From contig NC_055991.1 in the NCBI RefSeq assembly GCF_018446385.1, positions 97,323,712 to 97,387,711 of the forward strand: 64,000 bases of DNA. Reading direction: 5' to 3'. The DNA is from Zingiber officinale (Eukaryota; Streptophyta; Magnoliopsida; Zingiberales; Zingiberaceae). The notes under the pieces were generated by a model. The model was not told the origin of the DNA. It saw only the letters and a list, made by a program, of their open reading frames with translations, and searched no databases. Both the position numbers and the translations under genes were made by a program. This document shows, piece after piece, positions 44,991-55,563 of the stretch (positions are counted from its first letter, which is position 1; each line of letters begins with the position of its first letter).

Positions 44991-45672
44991 ACTCTTATGG
45001 AAGTTACGGCTATGAGTATAGATTAAACTTTCAAACAATAAAGTTAAGTTGATAATTAAGTTTTATTTTATGTACGTAATCAGATTTTGAATTAAACTAA
45101 TTATGAATTATTAATTAAATTAAATTGTTTTAAGTTTTGATTAAATTAAAGTTGTTGTTTTGGATTATTAATAAATTTGTTTATTAATAAATTTTTGGAT
45201 TAAAATAAAGTTGATAAATTATTTTCATAATTAACTTCAGATTATTGAATTATTTAAGTTAAACATTAAGGATAAATTAAGATTAGTTTCGAATTGATTA
45301 ATTTAAGTGGTTGATTAATTAATCTAGGATCAAGTAATTTATTAATTAATTAATTTCAAATTGTTTAATGTAAATTTAGTTTAGTTTATTTTTAAAATTT
45401 AGTTTAGTTTAGTTAAGTGATAATTTTAACTGATGTTGATTTCAGACTTAACTTTGGGTCAATCAAGCAAGGTTCTTAAGAATAAGTTTTTAGTTAGTGA
45501 CGAGACATATGACCTTCTTAAATATCACGGTAGACCACTTTTTTAATACTTCTCGAAATAGTCTTACCCAAAGAACTTAATACTAAGTCTTAGTTCAACT
45601 AGTTTAGACTAGATAGGGGCAACTTCAGTTAATTTCACTAAGCTGATTGTACTAGATTAAATACATATAATT
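44991..45672 (-). other. AT-rich region and internal non-coding part of element G
   Basis: To ~45420 the AT-rich repeat continues. 45450-45660 is less biased and holds, on the minus strand, the AAGAAGGTCATATGTCTCG block (~45495-45520) shared with D and the LTR of C. No ORF. Confidence 0.55.
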
Positions 45673-46301
45673 AGGGCTACAAATGAATCAAGCGTTCATG
45701 AACAAGTTTGGTGTTCAGCTTGATAAGAGTTTGTTTATGTTCATTCAATATACATAAGATTAATTAAACAAACAAACTTGAACAGCTCGTTAAGCTAAAC
45801 AAACAAGCTTGAACACATATATGTTCAGTTCGTTAACGTTCGTGAACACTGTTCATGAACCATATTTATTAATAAAACTCTTTTAATATGCTAAATAAAT
45901 AATAAAATAAAATAAAATAAAATAAATTTAAATTATCAATCTTAATAATTAATCAAACAATTAAAAGTTTCAAACAATCAAACAATCTTGAATTAAGAGC
46001 TTGATAACATCTAAACGAACCAAGCTCAAACCAAGCTCAAGCCAAGCTCAAGCCAAGCTCGAATCAAGCTCCAACCAAGCTTGAATTGAGAGCTTGATAA
46101 CATCTAAACGAACCAGGCTCAAGCCAAGTTTCAAACAAGTTCAAGCTCATAAAAAATAAACCAAGCCAAGCTTGAATGCCCATTTCAAAAGCTTGGTTCA
46201 TTTTAAGCTTGGTTCATTTTAAGCTCGGCTCGGCTCGGTTATCTTATCAAACAAGCTTGAACACCCCAAAGCTCGACTCGGCTCGACTTGTTTACAGCCC
46301 T
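45673..46301. mobile_element. MITE with inverted ends (MULE-like candidate)
   Basis: 629 bp with related inverted ends (AGGGCTACAAATGAATCAAGC on the left, AGGGCTGTAAACAAGTCGAGC read inward from the right), which are the GTAAACGAGTCGAGC-type ends common in plants. Inside are repeated AACCAAGCTCAAGCC units (46018-46115) and an AAAAT microsatellite (~45900-45925). ATATAATT occurs next to both ends and may be part of the TSD. No coding capacity. Confidence 0.65.
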
Positions 46302-46600
46302 ATATATAATTCTCCTAGACATGCTTTCGACTTAGCTTTCCTGACCTACTATCATCTCAATCTCTTCTAGAACTAAGTTAAAATTTTCTCTAATATTACT
46401 AGTCCTAAATACTCAAACGGGTAGGTTAAGTTATTAAGGTGATAACTAGTTTGTCGCCTCCCCCAGAAATATCGATTTTATGTTTTAAGTAATAAATATT
46501 ATTTTTGGTACATAGTATTGGTTTGGTCTTACTTGCTTTATTAGAGAAGTTTTTAAAATCCATGCTTAGACTAGGTTTCTAACATTTTAACTTAACAGAG
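46302..46600. other. Internal non-coding sequence of element G
   Basis: No ORF, repeat or site recognised. Confidence 0.4.
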
Positions 46601-47425
46601 ACATTTAGGATTTATTATTTGAGTTAACTTCAAGTCTAAATCCAGATTTATTGTACACATCTTATTTGAGATCCAAGCATCATATTCAAATACTTTGAGC
46701 CCAAGTTGAACTTTTCCAACATTTTCTCGAGTCCTTCTACTTGTCCTTTCAAGTTAGAATTTTCTTTCTCAAGTTTTACAACTTGAGTTGAAGTTCCCTC
46801 TTGAACATAGTCAGTTGAGGGATTCAAGTTCACTTTCTCCTTAAGGTAGTTGACTTCCTTAAGTAGTAAATCATTCTGAGCCTCGGATTTAGTCAATTTC
46901 TTAAATAAACACTTAATAACTTTGCGCATTTGAACTTCTAAAAATAAATTTACCTTTTTTGGTCCTTTTGAAATGGATATGAATTCATGGCTTGACTCAG
47001 ACTCAGACTCGAATTCGTACTATGACTCAGATCCTTCGTTCATTGTCATAAGTGTAAGATGACTTGATTGCTTTGGTTCTTCCATATCCAACTCCTCCGA
47101 TGAAGATTCGTCCCATAGTTCTTTAGTATTTTCGAAGGTGCCGACTCGATTTAGCTCTTCCTTTGTTAAACTACACTGGAGGGTGTTCATTGCTTAGTAG
47201 TCAATCTGAGTCTTCTTCTTTATTTCTTGATCTCAATCTTCTGGATCTAGTGGTTCTTCATTTTTGCTTGGTGGTTTATACTCCTTTTTAATACTAAACC
47301 ATATATCGATGTCGGACTTCAAAAAGCATTCCATCCTCATCTTCTAGTAGCTTAAGTCTTCTCCATTGAAGAGAGATGGACAAATAGTGTTGTAGCCTTC
47401 TTGGTGAGATTTTACCATTCTTGTA
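46601..47425 (-). pseudogene. Copia (SIRE-like) gag of element G, deleted
   Basis: Minus-strand gag begins near 47425 (MVKSHQEGYNTICPSLFNGE), with several stops, through the UBN2-type region (RMECFLKSDIDIWFSIKKEY, LTKEELNRVGTFENTKELWD). It then jumps in frame to an acidic DESSSEELDMEE segment, so the rest of the capsid and the zinc knuckle are deleted. The C-terminal coiled coil (46648-46929; LKEVNYLKEKV, VVKLEKENSNLKGQVEGLE) is open. The layout is the same as the gag of D. No pol follows. Confidence 0.8.
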
Positions 47426-47626
47426 TAATAGAAAAATTAACCAAGATTTTCAAGACTTCGTATTGGGATTAGAGTACAAGAAAAGAATTAATTGAGAAAT
47501 GGATAAATGAAAAATCGACAAAAGGCATAATAAAAATTTTGTTCGAAAATTATTTTAAAGAAAAGATTAAAAAAATATTAGGAAGACTGTTAAGTCTTTT
47601 CATAGCAGCTTTACTCTACTAGCAAT
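47426..47626 (-). other. Leader of element G
   Basis: About 200 bp between gag and the 5' LTR. The expected tRNA-Met primer site next to 47627 is not intact (only a GC..TACTCTACTAGCAA-like relic is seen). Confidence 0.5.
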
Positions 47627-48974
47627 TGTTGGATCATGAAAGAACGAGAGAAGGGGGGGGGGGGGTCTTGTAGCTTTAAAAACTTTTCTTATCTTTTGTA
47701 AACACTTAAAGTAAGCAGCGGAATAAAGTAAAAAATAAAAAAATAAAAATAAAAAACACGTCTCTTTTTTACTTGGTTCGGAGCTCAGCCTACTCCTACT
47801 CTAAGGTCCGTGATCATCTATCACTTTCGTTGGGTAATCCACTAAATGATAAACTGATATTACAAATGAGAGTACAAAGTGCAAGTAAAAGTATACGAAC
47901 AATGATGAATCTAAGAAGTAGTGCAGGTTGTCGAAAACCTCTCTGCATAATAGTAGTTGTAGCTTGCACGAGTAGAGAATGAGCGCAATAGTAAATTGAA
48001 AAGCAGGAGGTTGCCTTTGGCTTGGAGCTTGAGGGTTTCTTTTATAGGTCTTGTTCCATCGACTGATCAGAGGTTCCGTCTACTAAACTGATTCATCAGC
48101 TGATTACTCTATCTATCTATTGATCCTCTGTTCCTTCCTTATTTGCATTGATCCAATCCGTTCAATTGCAGAAATCTTGTTGTTCCATCGACGGATCAAG
48201 ATCTTTATGTCGACTGAACATCTTTTTGTCATTTGTACTCTAATTCGAATCTTGTTTAATTCTGGAAATAAACTGATCCGTCGACTGATCACCCTTATTC
48301 GTCAACTTAACTGAAAATTCCTTTTGTATTCTAAATCAAATCTCGCTATTCCGATATTCCATGGATTCGTCAATTGAACGCCTTTGTTCCATTGGGAATA
48401 ACTTTTTCTGCAAAATAGTGCTAGTAAATAAAAATAATATTTACCCTGTAAAACAGAGTTAAACTATAAATATGTAGAGCAAGATTAGTGTAAATATAGT
48501 ATGCATGAATGAGACAACAATGATTGTCCTGATTTCAACTTAGAAACTTTCGTCGTTTTTTTTAGTCAGATGAGTACCAAGGTTTGTCCATAATAGGACA
48601 CGACCTCACTTCACTACCTCAGTAGTTTACCTCAACTTACCTGCTAGATATCGGGTCCTCCAGAACTGTTTCGACTTAATTGCTCATCATCGGATCGGCT
48701 GCCAGGGTTTCCACTTAACTCGATATCGGGTCCTCCAGACCTACCGAGTCCACCTGTTAGATGTCAGGTCCACTTGACCCATTTGGATTTCCTGCCTAGT
48801 TCCATGATCTGTTGAGACTTTCCTTTCCTAGTATCAGATCCAGCTGACCTACTAGGACTTTCCAAGTTGAGCTTCTTACATACTTGATCAATTCATCAGA
48901 TAATAATAAGACGTAACTTGAATTTTTGACAACATCAAAACATAAGTTTGATTATGGAGTTCTCTGCACCAATA
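47627..48974 (-). repeat. 5' LTR of element G (1.35 kb)
   Basis: Minus strand. In plus coordinates it runs from TGTTGGATCATG (47627) to CTGCACCAATA (48974, expected ..CCAACA). It has a 13-G run (47653-47665; the C tract of U5), an ACTCCTACTC block (~47791; GGAGTAGGAGT family), and GTCGACTGAT-type words (48050-48310). 48519-48974 matches the 3' LTR remnant at 20993-21452. The ORFs in it are not supported. Confidence 0.82.
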
Positions 48975-49255
48975 GAAAGTTTAATTTAATTTAAGAGAAA
49001 AGAGAAAAAAAGAGAAAAGTTGTTACAGGCAAAGAACAGAGGGAAAAAAATAGAAAGAGAAAAAGTTAGCTTTGTTAGAGGGGTAAAATGGAAAAGAGAT
49101 ATGTCTTTTGAGCATTCATCTCGATATGTCTATCGGGCAATCTCAAACTTTGGGTGTGTCGAAATTGAGTCATCTCAAAGGTTTTTTAAATAGATGACAA
49201 ACAACCCAAAACAAGGTAGAAAAAGAACGTTTGATTGATGCCTAAATTAGTGAGA
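48975..49255. other. Sequence flanking element G
   Basis: Purine-rich (AGAGAAAAGAG words near 49000-49060) and without ORF. Nothing recognised. Confidence 0.4.
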
Positions 49256-49462
49256 AAAGGCGAAGCGCTCAGCCCTAGTGCCCCCATCAGCTCGCCCTAG
49301 GATTAACATAGAGGAGGTAAATTATGATGACTGAGGAGACAAGTAGATGAGGGTGAATTATACGGGGTGTAGAGATTTACGCTCCGCTAATCCTGAGGTT
49401 TCGACCCCTCAAACTCAAGTGACAAATATCCATCCACTTATCACCTCAACTATACTAGGGGC
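49256..49462 (-). mobile_element. tRNA-derived SINE-like unit 1
   Basis: On the minus strand a tRNA-like head starts at ~49462 with an A-box-like TATAGTTGAGGTGATAAG and a B-box-like GGGTCGAAACCTC (49397-49410), followed by a body ending near CTAGGGCTGAGCGC. It is flanked by ATGCCTAAATTAG (49238-49250) and ATGCTTAAATTAG (49470-49482), a possible 13-bp TSD with one change. Confidence 0.55.
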
Positions 49463-49469
49463 TAGATCG

Positions 49470-49711
49470 ATGCTTAAATTAGAACATGGTATTGCCACAT
49501 TAGCGGCCCCCTCATGACTACCTCACGTCATTGAGAAGCAGTTCAATAGGAATCCAAATTGGCAAGAATATAGGCGGACTCCACTACAATCACTATCCCC
49601 GACCCATGCTTAAATTAGGTGGATCCGCCACTTCAGCGGCTGTCTTAGAGCCGATCTTACGGATATGAAGAAAGGTAAATTCAGTTATCAAAGGGACCCA
49701 TGCTTAAATTA
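49470..49711. repeat. Repeats headed by ATGCTTAAATTAG
   Basis: The 13-mer starts at 49470, 49606 and 49699. The first two are followed by related GCCAC..T.AGCGGC segments. This looks like overlapping remnants of one small element or repeated insertion at the same kind of target. Confidence 0.5.
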
Positions 49712-49726
49712 GGTTGGCAAAAGATG

Positions 49727-49917
49727 ATTGTGCTCGCCCCCAATGCCCCCGGCAACCCATCCTAGGGCCAAAACGGAGGAGGTAATAACGGGTGGCTACT
49801 AGTCCTTAGAATAGTGACTGGTGCATGAGCGAGGTATTTACCTAGACTATGCTGAGATTCAAATTCCAGATCTCAAGTAAATAACACCTTATATACTAAC
49901 CACTATATCTCCCCGAG
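49727..49917 (-). mobile_element. tRNA-derived SINE-like unit 2
   Basis: Same family as unit 1. Minus strand begins GGGGAGATATAGTGGTTAGT (A-box region) with a B-box-like GGAATTTGAATCTC (~49854-49867). The body shares the CCTAGG...GGGGGC...GAGC end with unit 1. Confidence 0.55.
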
Positions 49918-49963
49918 GGAACAACCAGACTTAAATTATTTGGTAAATTGGCAACCAACTAAT

Positions 49964-50066
49964 ATAGAGAGTGGATCCTTTGGACCACACTTTACGGTCC
50001 AGAGGATAGACCACTACATTGATTGGTTGTTTTAGATGGATCCCATCTGTTTATCAGGTGTGTGGT
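49964..50066. mobile_element. Left half of a fold-back MITE split by element K
   Basis: GTGGATCC ... ATAGACCAC and on to ATGGATCCC is the inverted counterpart of 57241-57318, pairing over ~85 bp with mismatches. The element was cut near its centre of symmetry by K. AACTAAT occurs just outside both halves (49957-49963, 57319-57325) and is a candidate TSD. Confidence 0.75.
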
Positions 50067-51732
50067 TGTTCGCTCTCCGCAAGTGTACGGAAATGTCGCA
50101 AATAATATAAAAGATTATCGTATCCACAGGGACTGGAATAAGCACTAGAAATGTCTCAATGCGAATTAGCTAAACAACTATCCAATCATTTCAAAAGCAA
50201 AGTAAAGGTAAACAAATCTAATCTTAAAGATCAACAAACAAGAATTTAGTGTTTTGGGTTATGATAAAGGGAGATTCTAGGAGTTTCGGTTTCTTTGTAG
50301 GATTTCTCGAATGTAAATGGTTCACCAATTCTTATCCCTCAATTGCCAAACATGTAGAAAGTTGCCGGTTCTCTCTTGCAATAGACAACCGGCTAAGGAC
50401 TGAGAAATGTATCTAAATAGGATTAATTAGACATGAACCTATGTTGTCCTTACACAGAAGTGCACATATTACTATGCCTTCCTCGGATATCAACGTAGAA
50501 GCCCACGACTTATTAATCTATCAAGATACAAGAAACTAATCACAAAATCCATCCTACTCTCTTGAATATTCCTATTTCCTCTTCAAGATTATCTCTCAAA
50601 CGTCCTTACACGGGCTTGCACCTGTCACGTGGATCCCTCGGATGATCGAGTGAGAGTTTATCTTACAAAGTCCATAAGAAATCCAAACAATTAATCAAGA
50701 ATGAGAATTAAGCACGAATCACCATTAATCATTCAAGATCTAATCGATACAAGCAAGATAATGTCATTGAAACAAGAAAATGGCAAATCCATAAGAGATT
50801 ACATCAATCCATCATACAAATATTCCCTTCATCCTAGAATACAAGATCTACTCCATGAATCGAGAAAGAAAACCCGAAAAATAAAGAATACAAGCATTTC
50901 TTAAATCCCCAATCCAAGAAACCAAGAAAAGGGGGGAAAGAGAAAACTTATCTACGAAGAAGCTTCGTCTTCGGATCTAATCCTCGCTCCGGAGCCGAAA
51001 TCGTCAAGAGCTCCCCTTGAATCGCCCAGAAATCCTCCCAAGATTGGGAGGAAACCACCAAATCTTGCCTTCTCCCAAAGGGGGAGAGATCCCCTTTCAA
51101 TTCATGAAGGAGGGTTTAAATAGAGGAGGAAATCGGGCGCCACACGGCCCCGTGACACGGCCGTGTGAGATTCACACGGCCATGTCCAGTTCCTTCTCTG
51201 CCAAAGTTGCACGGCCGTGTGACACCACACGGCCAGGACCCTTCTGCTCTCTGGAAATGCTACACAGCCGTGTGGTGCACACGACCATGTCCTGCTTGGT
51301 CTCTGGAAACTTCACACGGCCGTGTGATGCACACGGCCACCACCTGCTTGGCCTCTGGAAACCTCACACGGTCGTGTAGATCCACACGGCCATGTAAGGC
51401 ATCTGCTCTGATTTCTTCAAATCAAGACACGGCCGTGTGAGATTCACACGGCCATGTCCTCTTCCCTTCCTGTTAAGACTACACGGCCATGTGTGGTACA
51501 CGGCCTGATGATCTCTCCCTTCAATTACTTCCAAGCTTGCCCGAGGACGTATAATCTTCACCAATTTCGACTCCTGTGTACAGAAAATGCACAAAAAGCA
51601 GATCTCCGAACCAAAAGAGTAAATATGCTAAAAGGAAAGCTGGAAGTATAAAAATGCATAGATCAAGCATGCTCAAAGTATGTAAATGTGCGTAAAAACA
51701 TGCATAAAAGAGTATATAATCTACGCACAACA
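50067..51732 (-). repeat. 3' LTR of element K
   Basis: 1.67 kb, matching LTR of A (2983-4602) and the 5' LTR at 55564-57240. The palindrome array is at 51140-51505. The plus-coordinate start TGTTCGCTCTCCGC differs slightly from TGTTACGCTCCGC in A. Confidence 0.92.
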
Positions 51733-53017
51733 CCAGACTTAAACCTTTGCTTGTCCTCAAGCAAAATGCTGCAGTCTAAATTCATATGTTCTACAACACA
51801 TTCATAAAACCTAGTGCACTTTCCTAATTCTATCAAAAAGTTTCATTAACAAGCGTGATCATGGGAACAAGTAAAGTATGGTTCAAGCATAAGAATCTTG
51901 TGCACAGTGTAAAAGTAACTCAACACCCTTCAAGTTTCAATCCATGTCCTAGTCAAGTCGTCATCAAATTTGAATTCCTAATGTTTCCAGTGAAAGACAA
52001 GTAACCAGTGATAGGCACTTACTCACCATTCACTTGGTTCATATTTCTCAACTAACCCAAGGTCTCAAAGGTGTGCTCAATCTCAAGGGAAGCTAAGCAG
52101 TCATTTCCCCAGTAACCTAACTCGGTCTCAAAGGGGTGACTTGCTAGATTCCACTCATGACAACTATTTTTTATATCCCTTATTTATTTATTTTTTTAAG
52201 TGTTTGCATTGTGCAAAACTTATTCACAAATGTACTTTTAGCACACATGTTGGGATATTTTGATTTTTCCAAATGAGCTTTAATGATTTGAGCCTCATCC
52301 AGTAACCAAAATGAAAGTTGAGAAATCACCATGGAAACCAAGTACTAAGCAAACAAGATGAATCATGACTATTTCAATGACATCAACTATTCAAGCATCA
52401 AGCACAAGTGTAGTGAAGATAAAATCCTTAAGGTTGAACCAAAACTAAAACTCATCACCATAAGATTCTTAGCTTATTAATGCTTCCCAAGATAGAAAAA
52501 GAACTACACAAAGTTTACTACTAGCATCATTCGAACATCATGAATCAAGACAATAATCGTGCTAACATTTCACTTGAATCCAAGAAAGCATATAAGTGAA
52601 GTTTTAATGTTCTCAAGATGTATGCCACAAAAAATCAAAACAAAATGCAAGACATAAGCAAAAACAAAAACAAACAAAGCAAATCAAATGCATCTAATGC
52701 ATCCCCCCAGACTTAAATTTTTCATTGTCCCAATGAAAACTAAAAACAATGTGGAGGAGATTTTAAGAGAAGTTACCAAGTGATGAGCTCCAAATGGTTG
52801 ACATTCATGTTTTTAAAGATACTCCTCCATCCAATACTCACATTCCTCCACAACTTTGAATTCTACAACAATAAGATAGACAAGAAAAATTAAGTAGAGG
52901 ATACATGTTTATTATAAAGAGAGAACTAAAGACATAAAAGAAAATAAGGAAAATGAACTTGGGTTGTCTCCCAAGAAGCGCTTGTTTAAGGTCATTAGCT
53001 CGACCACCTCATTAGAT
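51733..53017 (-). other. 3' non-coding region and polypurine region of element K
   Basis: No ORF. Next to the LTR the minus strand reads GACAAGCAAAGGTTTAAGTC, then TGG, a conserved polypurine-side motif of plant gypsy elements. A second, similar CCCCCCAGACTTAAA lies at ~52703, so the motif is duplicated inside the element (element A has the equivalent at ~156). Confidence 0.65.
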
Positions 53018-53950
53018 TCATCTAAATCTTGCTCTTGGAGGGGTAAGATATTTTAGAACCCTCCTACCAAGGGCTCTTATTATGGAGGGAGCTTTCATCA
53101 AAGGAGCTACAAAGTAAAGTATAACTCTCTCCATCTTCGTCTTCTTGGAAATTTTTTCAGGTGGTCGAAGACGGTTCAGATTGAGCTTCCAATTATTGGC
53201 CCATGTGAAATCTGCACATCCAAAAGAAAAACAAATCTCCCACAAGCATGTTATATAGTATAGAGCTAGAACCATATCAAGATAAGATGAATAAGTAATA
53301 AAAACTGAATCACATCCAACAAAGTCAATTATAGGTACCTCCATAAAGTTTTCCAAAAGATCACAAGAAATACAATCCTTACTTTGTTGAGAAATACCTG
53401 AAATTTCTAAACATATAGATGTGACTTCCTCTGAATCAAATGAAGGTTCTGGCTCTAGCTTAGGTGTTGATGATATCAATGATGGTGATTCTTGAGACTC
53501 TACTAGCTCTGTATAAGTCCCTACACATTGTTCCACAACATGATCAATTCTTAAAACCTCTAAGGGTTGTCTTGACAAAGGTGGTGATCCTTGAGATGCT
53601 GCTTCCACAACGCAGCTCCCTACACATTCTTCCATATCATCATCATCAACACATACATCAAAAAATAAACCAACATCTATGTCCTCAATAGGAGAATCAA
53701 TAACAAGAGGATCAATAACTTCACTTACAGTTTTAAGTTGATCTACCACATCACATTCATCATCTGAAAATTCAATGTCACTATAACACCTTATAAAATT
53801 TTGAGGTAGATCTGAAAACTTATTTACCACTACATTATCAATAAAATCCTCATCTGAAAAATCTTCATCTTCATATATATTTAAAAATCTACACTCAACC
53901 ATATTAGTGTCATAGGATTTGCCGAAGTCTTTATTTTCATTGACCCCCAC
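53018..53950 (-). CDS. ORF2 of gag-only element K, unknown function
   Basis: 310 codons, homologous to ORF2 of A (464-1384), with a 4-codon insertion (DSPI near residue 80) and scattered substitutions but no stop. Acidic N-terminal third, hydrophobic stretch (~residues 220-245), basic C-terminus. No known domain seen. In K it is out of frame with gag because of a 1-bp deletion in gag near 54257. In A the two are in frame. Confidence 0.6.
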   Translation of the reverse strand: MGVNENKDFGKSYDTNMVECRFLNIYEDEDFSDEDFIDNVVVNKFSDLPQNFIRCYSDIEFSDDECDVVDQLKTVSEVIDPLVIDSPIEDIDVGLFFDVCVDDDDMEECVGSCVVEAASQGSPPLSRQPLEVLRIDHVVEQCVGTYTELVESQESPSLISSTPKLEPEPSFDSEEVTSICLEISGISQQSKDCISCDLLENFMEVPIIDFVGCDSVFITYSSYLDMVLALYYITCLWEICFSFGCADFTWANNWKLNLNRLRPPEKISKKTKMERVILYFVAPLMKAPSIIRALGRRVLKYLTPPRARFR

Positions 53951-54073
53951 TAACCTTTGTGGAAAAGGAACCCTTAGTGAAGGTCCTGGGAAAGACTGAA
54001 CTCCCTTTTTCCCAAATTCCCTTTGAGCTTTTGGAGGAGGTCCAACTTGCTTATCTAATGTTGGTGTGATTAA

Positions 54074-55095
54074 TCATTGAGGGAAAGGTACTTGTGGCCT
54101 TTGGGAACTTCCTAGAGAAATGGAACTGAGTTCTTGTGATCTTCTATTATTCTTCTCCTCAATTCTAAACATGTCATTCTTCAGAAGTTCTTCATGATTT
54201 TTGCCACTTCTCAACCCAACATCATCACACTTTTCATTAGATCTTGACTGTGTAGGAGGGGATCTTCTTTAAACCATTTTGAAACAATACTATCAAGCTT
54301 TGCCCCCAAATGTTTGAACTCCTCACTCTGTGACTTGTGAATTTCAACATTTTTAGGTGGTTGAATTTCATTTTGTTTGACAGGCTCTCTTACATTTATG
54401 GCTTGCACTTCTTGAATATCTGAGGGAAATTCCATCCAACTTTTGTTCGACCATTCATGGAGGTTCAATGTCACTTGATCAATTAACGAATAAGCTTCAT
54501 CTACACTTTTGTCCATAAAAGAACCTCCAGCTGATGAATCCAATAAAGTCTTGTCTGAGAAAGAAATTCCCCCATAGAATATGTGCAAAATCAACCATTT
54601 TTCAAAACCATGATGAGGGCACTATCTTTGAAGACTCTTGAATCTATCCCATGCTTCAAATAATGATTCTCCATATGCCTGAGAAAAATTTGTTATGCAA
54701 TTCCTCATATACACCGTTCTACTTGGAGGGAAAAAATGATTCAGAAATTGCTTCTCCAATTGTTCCCAACTTGTGATGCTTTGAGGACAGAGAGAATATA
54801 GCCAAGTCCTTGCTTTATCCTTGATACTGAAAGGAAATGTCATCAATCGAACTGCATTTGCTGATACTCCTTCACATTTCACCAAATCACAAATCTCTAA
54901 AAATGTTTCAAGATGCAGATAAGGACTTTCTGATACTTCTCCTCCAAATTTGTGACCTTGTATCATGAAAATTATCTCTGGGTCTAGTTGGAAACTTTCT
55001 GCTTCAATTTGAGGTTGCACAATAGGAGATAAAAATCTTGCAGAAAAGGGTGTAGAAAAATTTCTCATGGGCCTGCTTGACATGTTAGTGCTCAT
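54074..55095 (-). pseudogene. Gypsy-type gag of element K, nonsense codon plus frameshift
   Basis: Aligns with the gag of A (1508-2530). A TAG at 54622-54624 replaces the Gln codon in KSLQRQCPHH (CAG to TAG), and a G is missing from a G run near 54257-54260, shifting the frame. The TGA that ends gag in A is present at the same place (54074-54076). Otherwise the capsid landmarks are unchanged. Confidence 0.88.
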
Positions 55096-55546
55096 GGATA
55101 TTCAAGAAGAAAATTAAAAATCAAGAATCAAAAACAAGAAATAAAATGCAATATGAAAAGCAAGAAAGCAAATGCAGAATTTAAATTGCAAGAAAGAAAG
55201 TGCATAATGAAAACAAGAAAGAAAAGATAAAAGGAAAAAGAAAAATGTCTAGAATAATTCATATGCTAAAAATTGCAAGATATGTTTACAAAAGAAAAGA
55301 AGAAAGAAACAAGATCAAAAGAGAAAACAGAGAAAAGTTAGATTAGAGTGCTAGAAATCAAGAATGCAAAGTTAGAATTAGAATTAGAATTGCAACAAAA
55401 AGAATTGTCAAGAATGTTATTCAAGAAAGGAAAAACTTACGAAAACAGAATTCTAACAATTAGTTATAACTATGCAAATCAAAAGAAAAAAAGGAAAAGT
55501 TATGTTTAGTCTAACTCAATTGATAATTCCTAATGTTATAGCGCAG
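55096..55546 (-). other. Leader of element K
   Basis: Purine-rich leader matching 2531-2958 of A. No ORF. Confidence 0.7.
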
Positions 55547-55563
55547 TCCCCGGTAACGGCGCC
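55547..55563 (-). promoter_or_regulatory. Primer-binding site of element K, damaged
   Basis: TCCCCGGTAACGGCGCC on the plus strand is the tRNA-Asp site with one change. The final base, the spacer and the LTR terminus present in A are deleted (15 bp), so the site now runs directly into the LTR body. Confidence 0.8.

Noticed and set aside
47653-47665. 13-base G run as a possible sequencing artefact
   Set aside because: Equivalent C tracts occur at the same place in LTRs F, H, I and D, so it is a real LTR feature, though its exact length may be unreliable.
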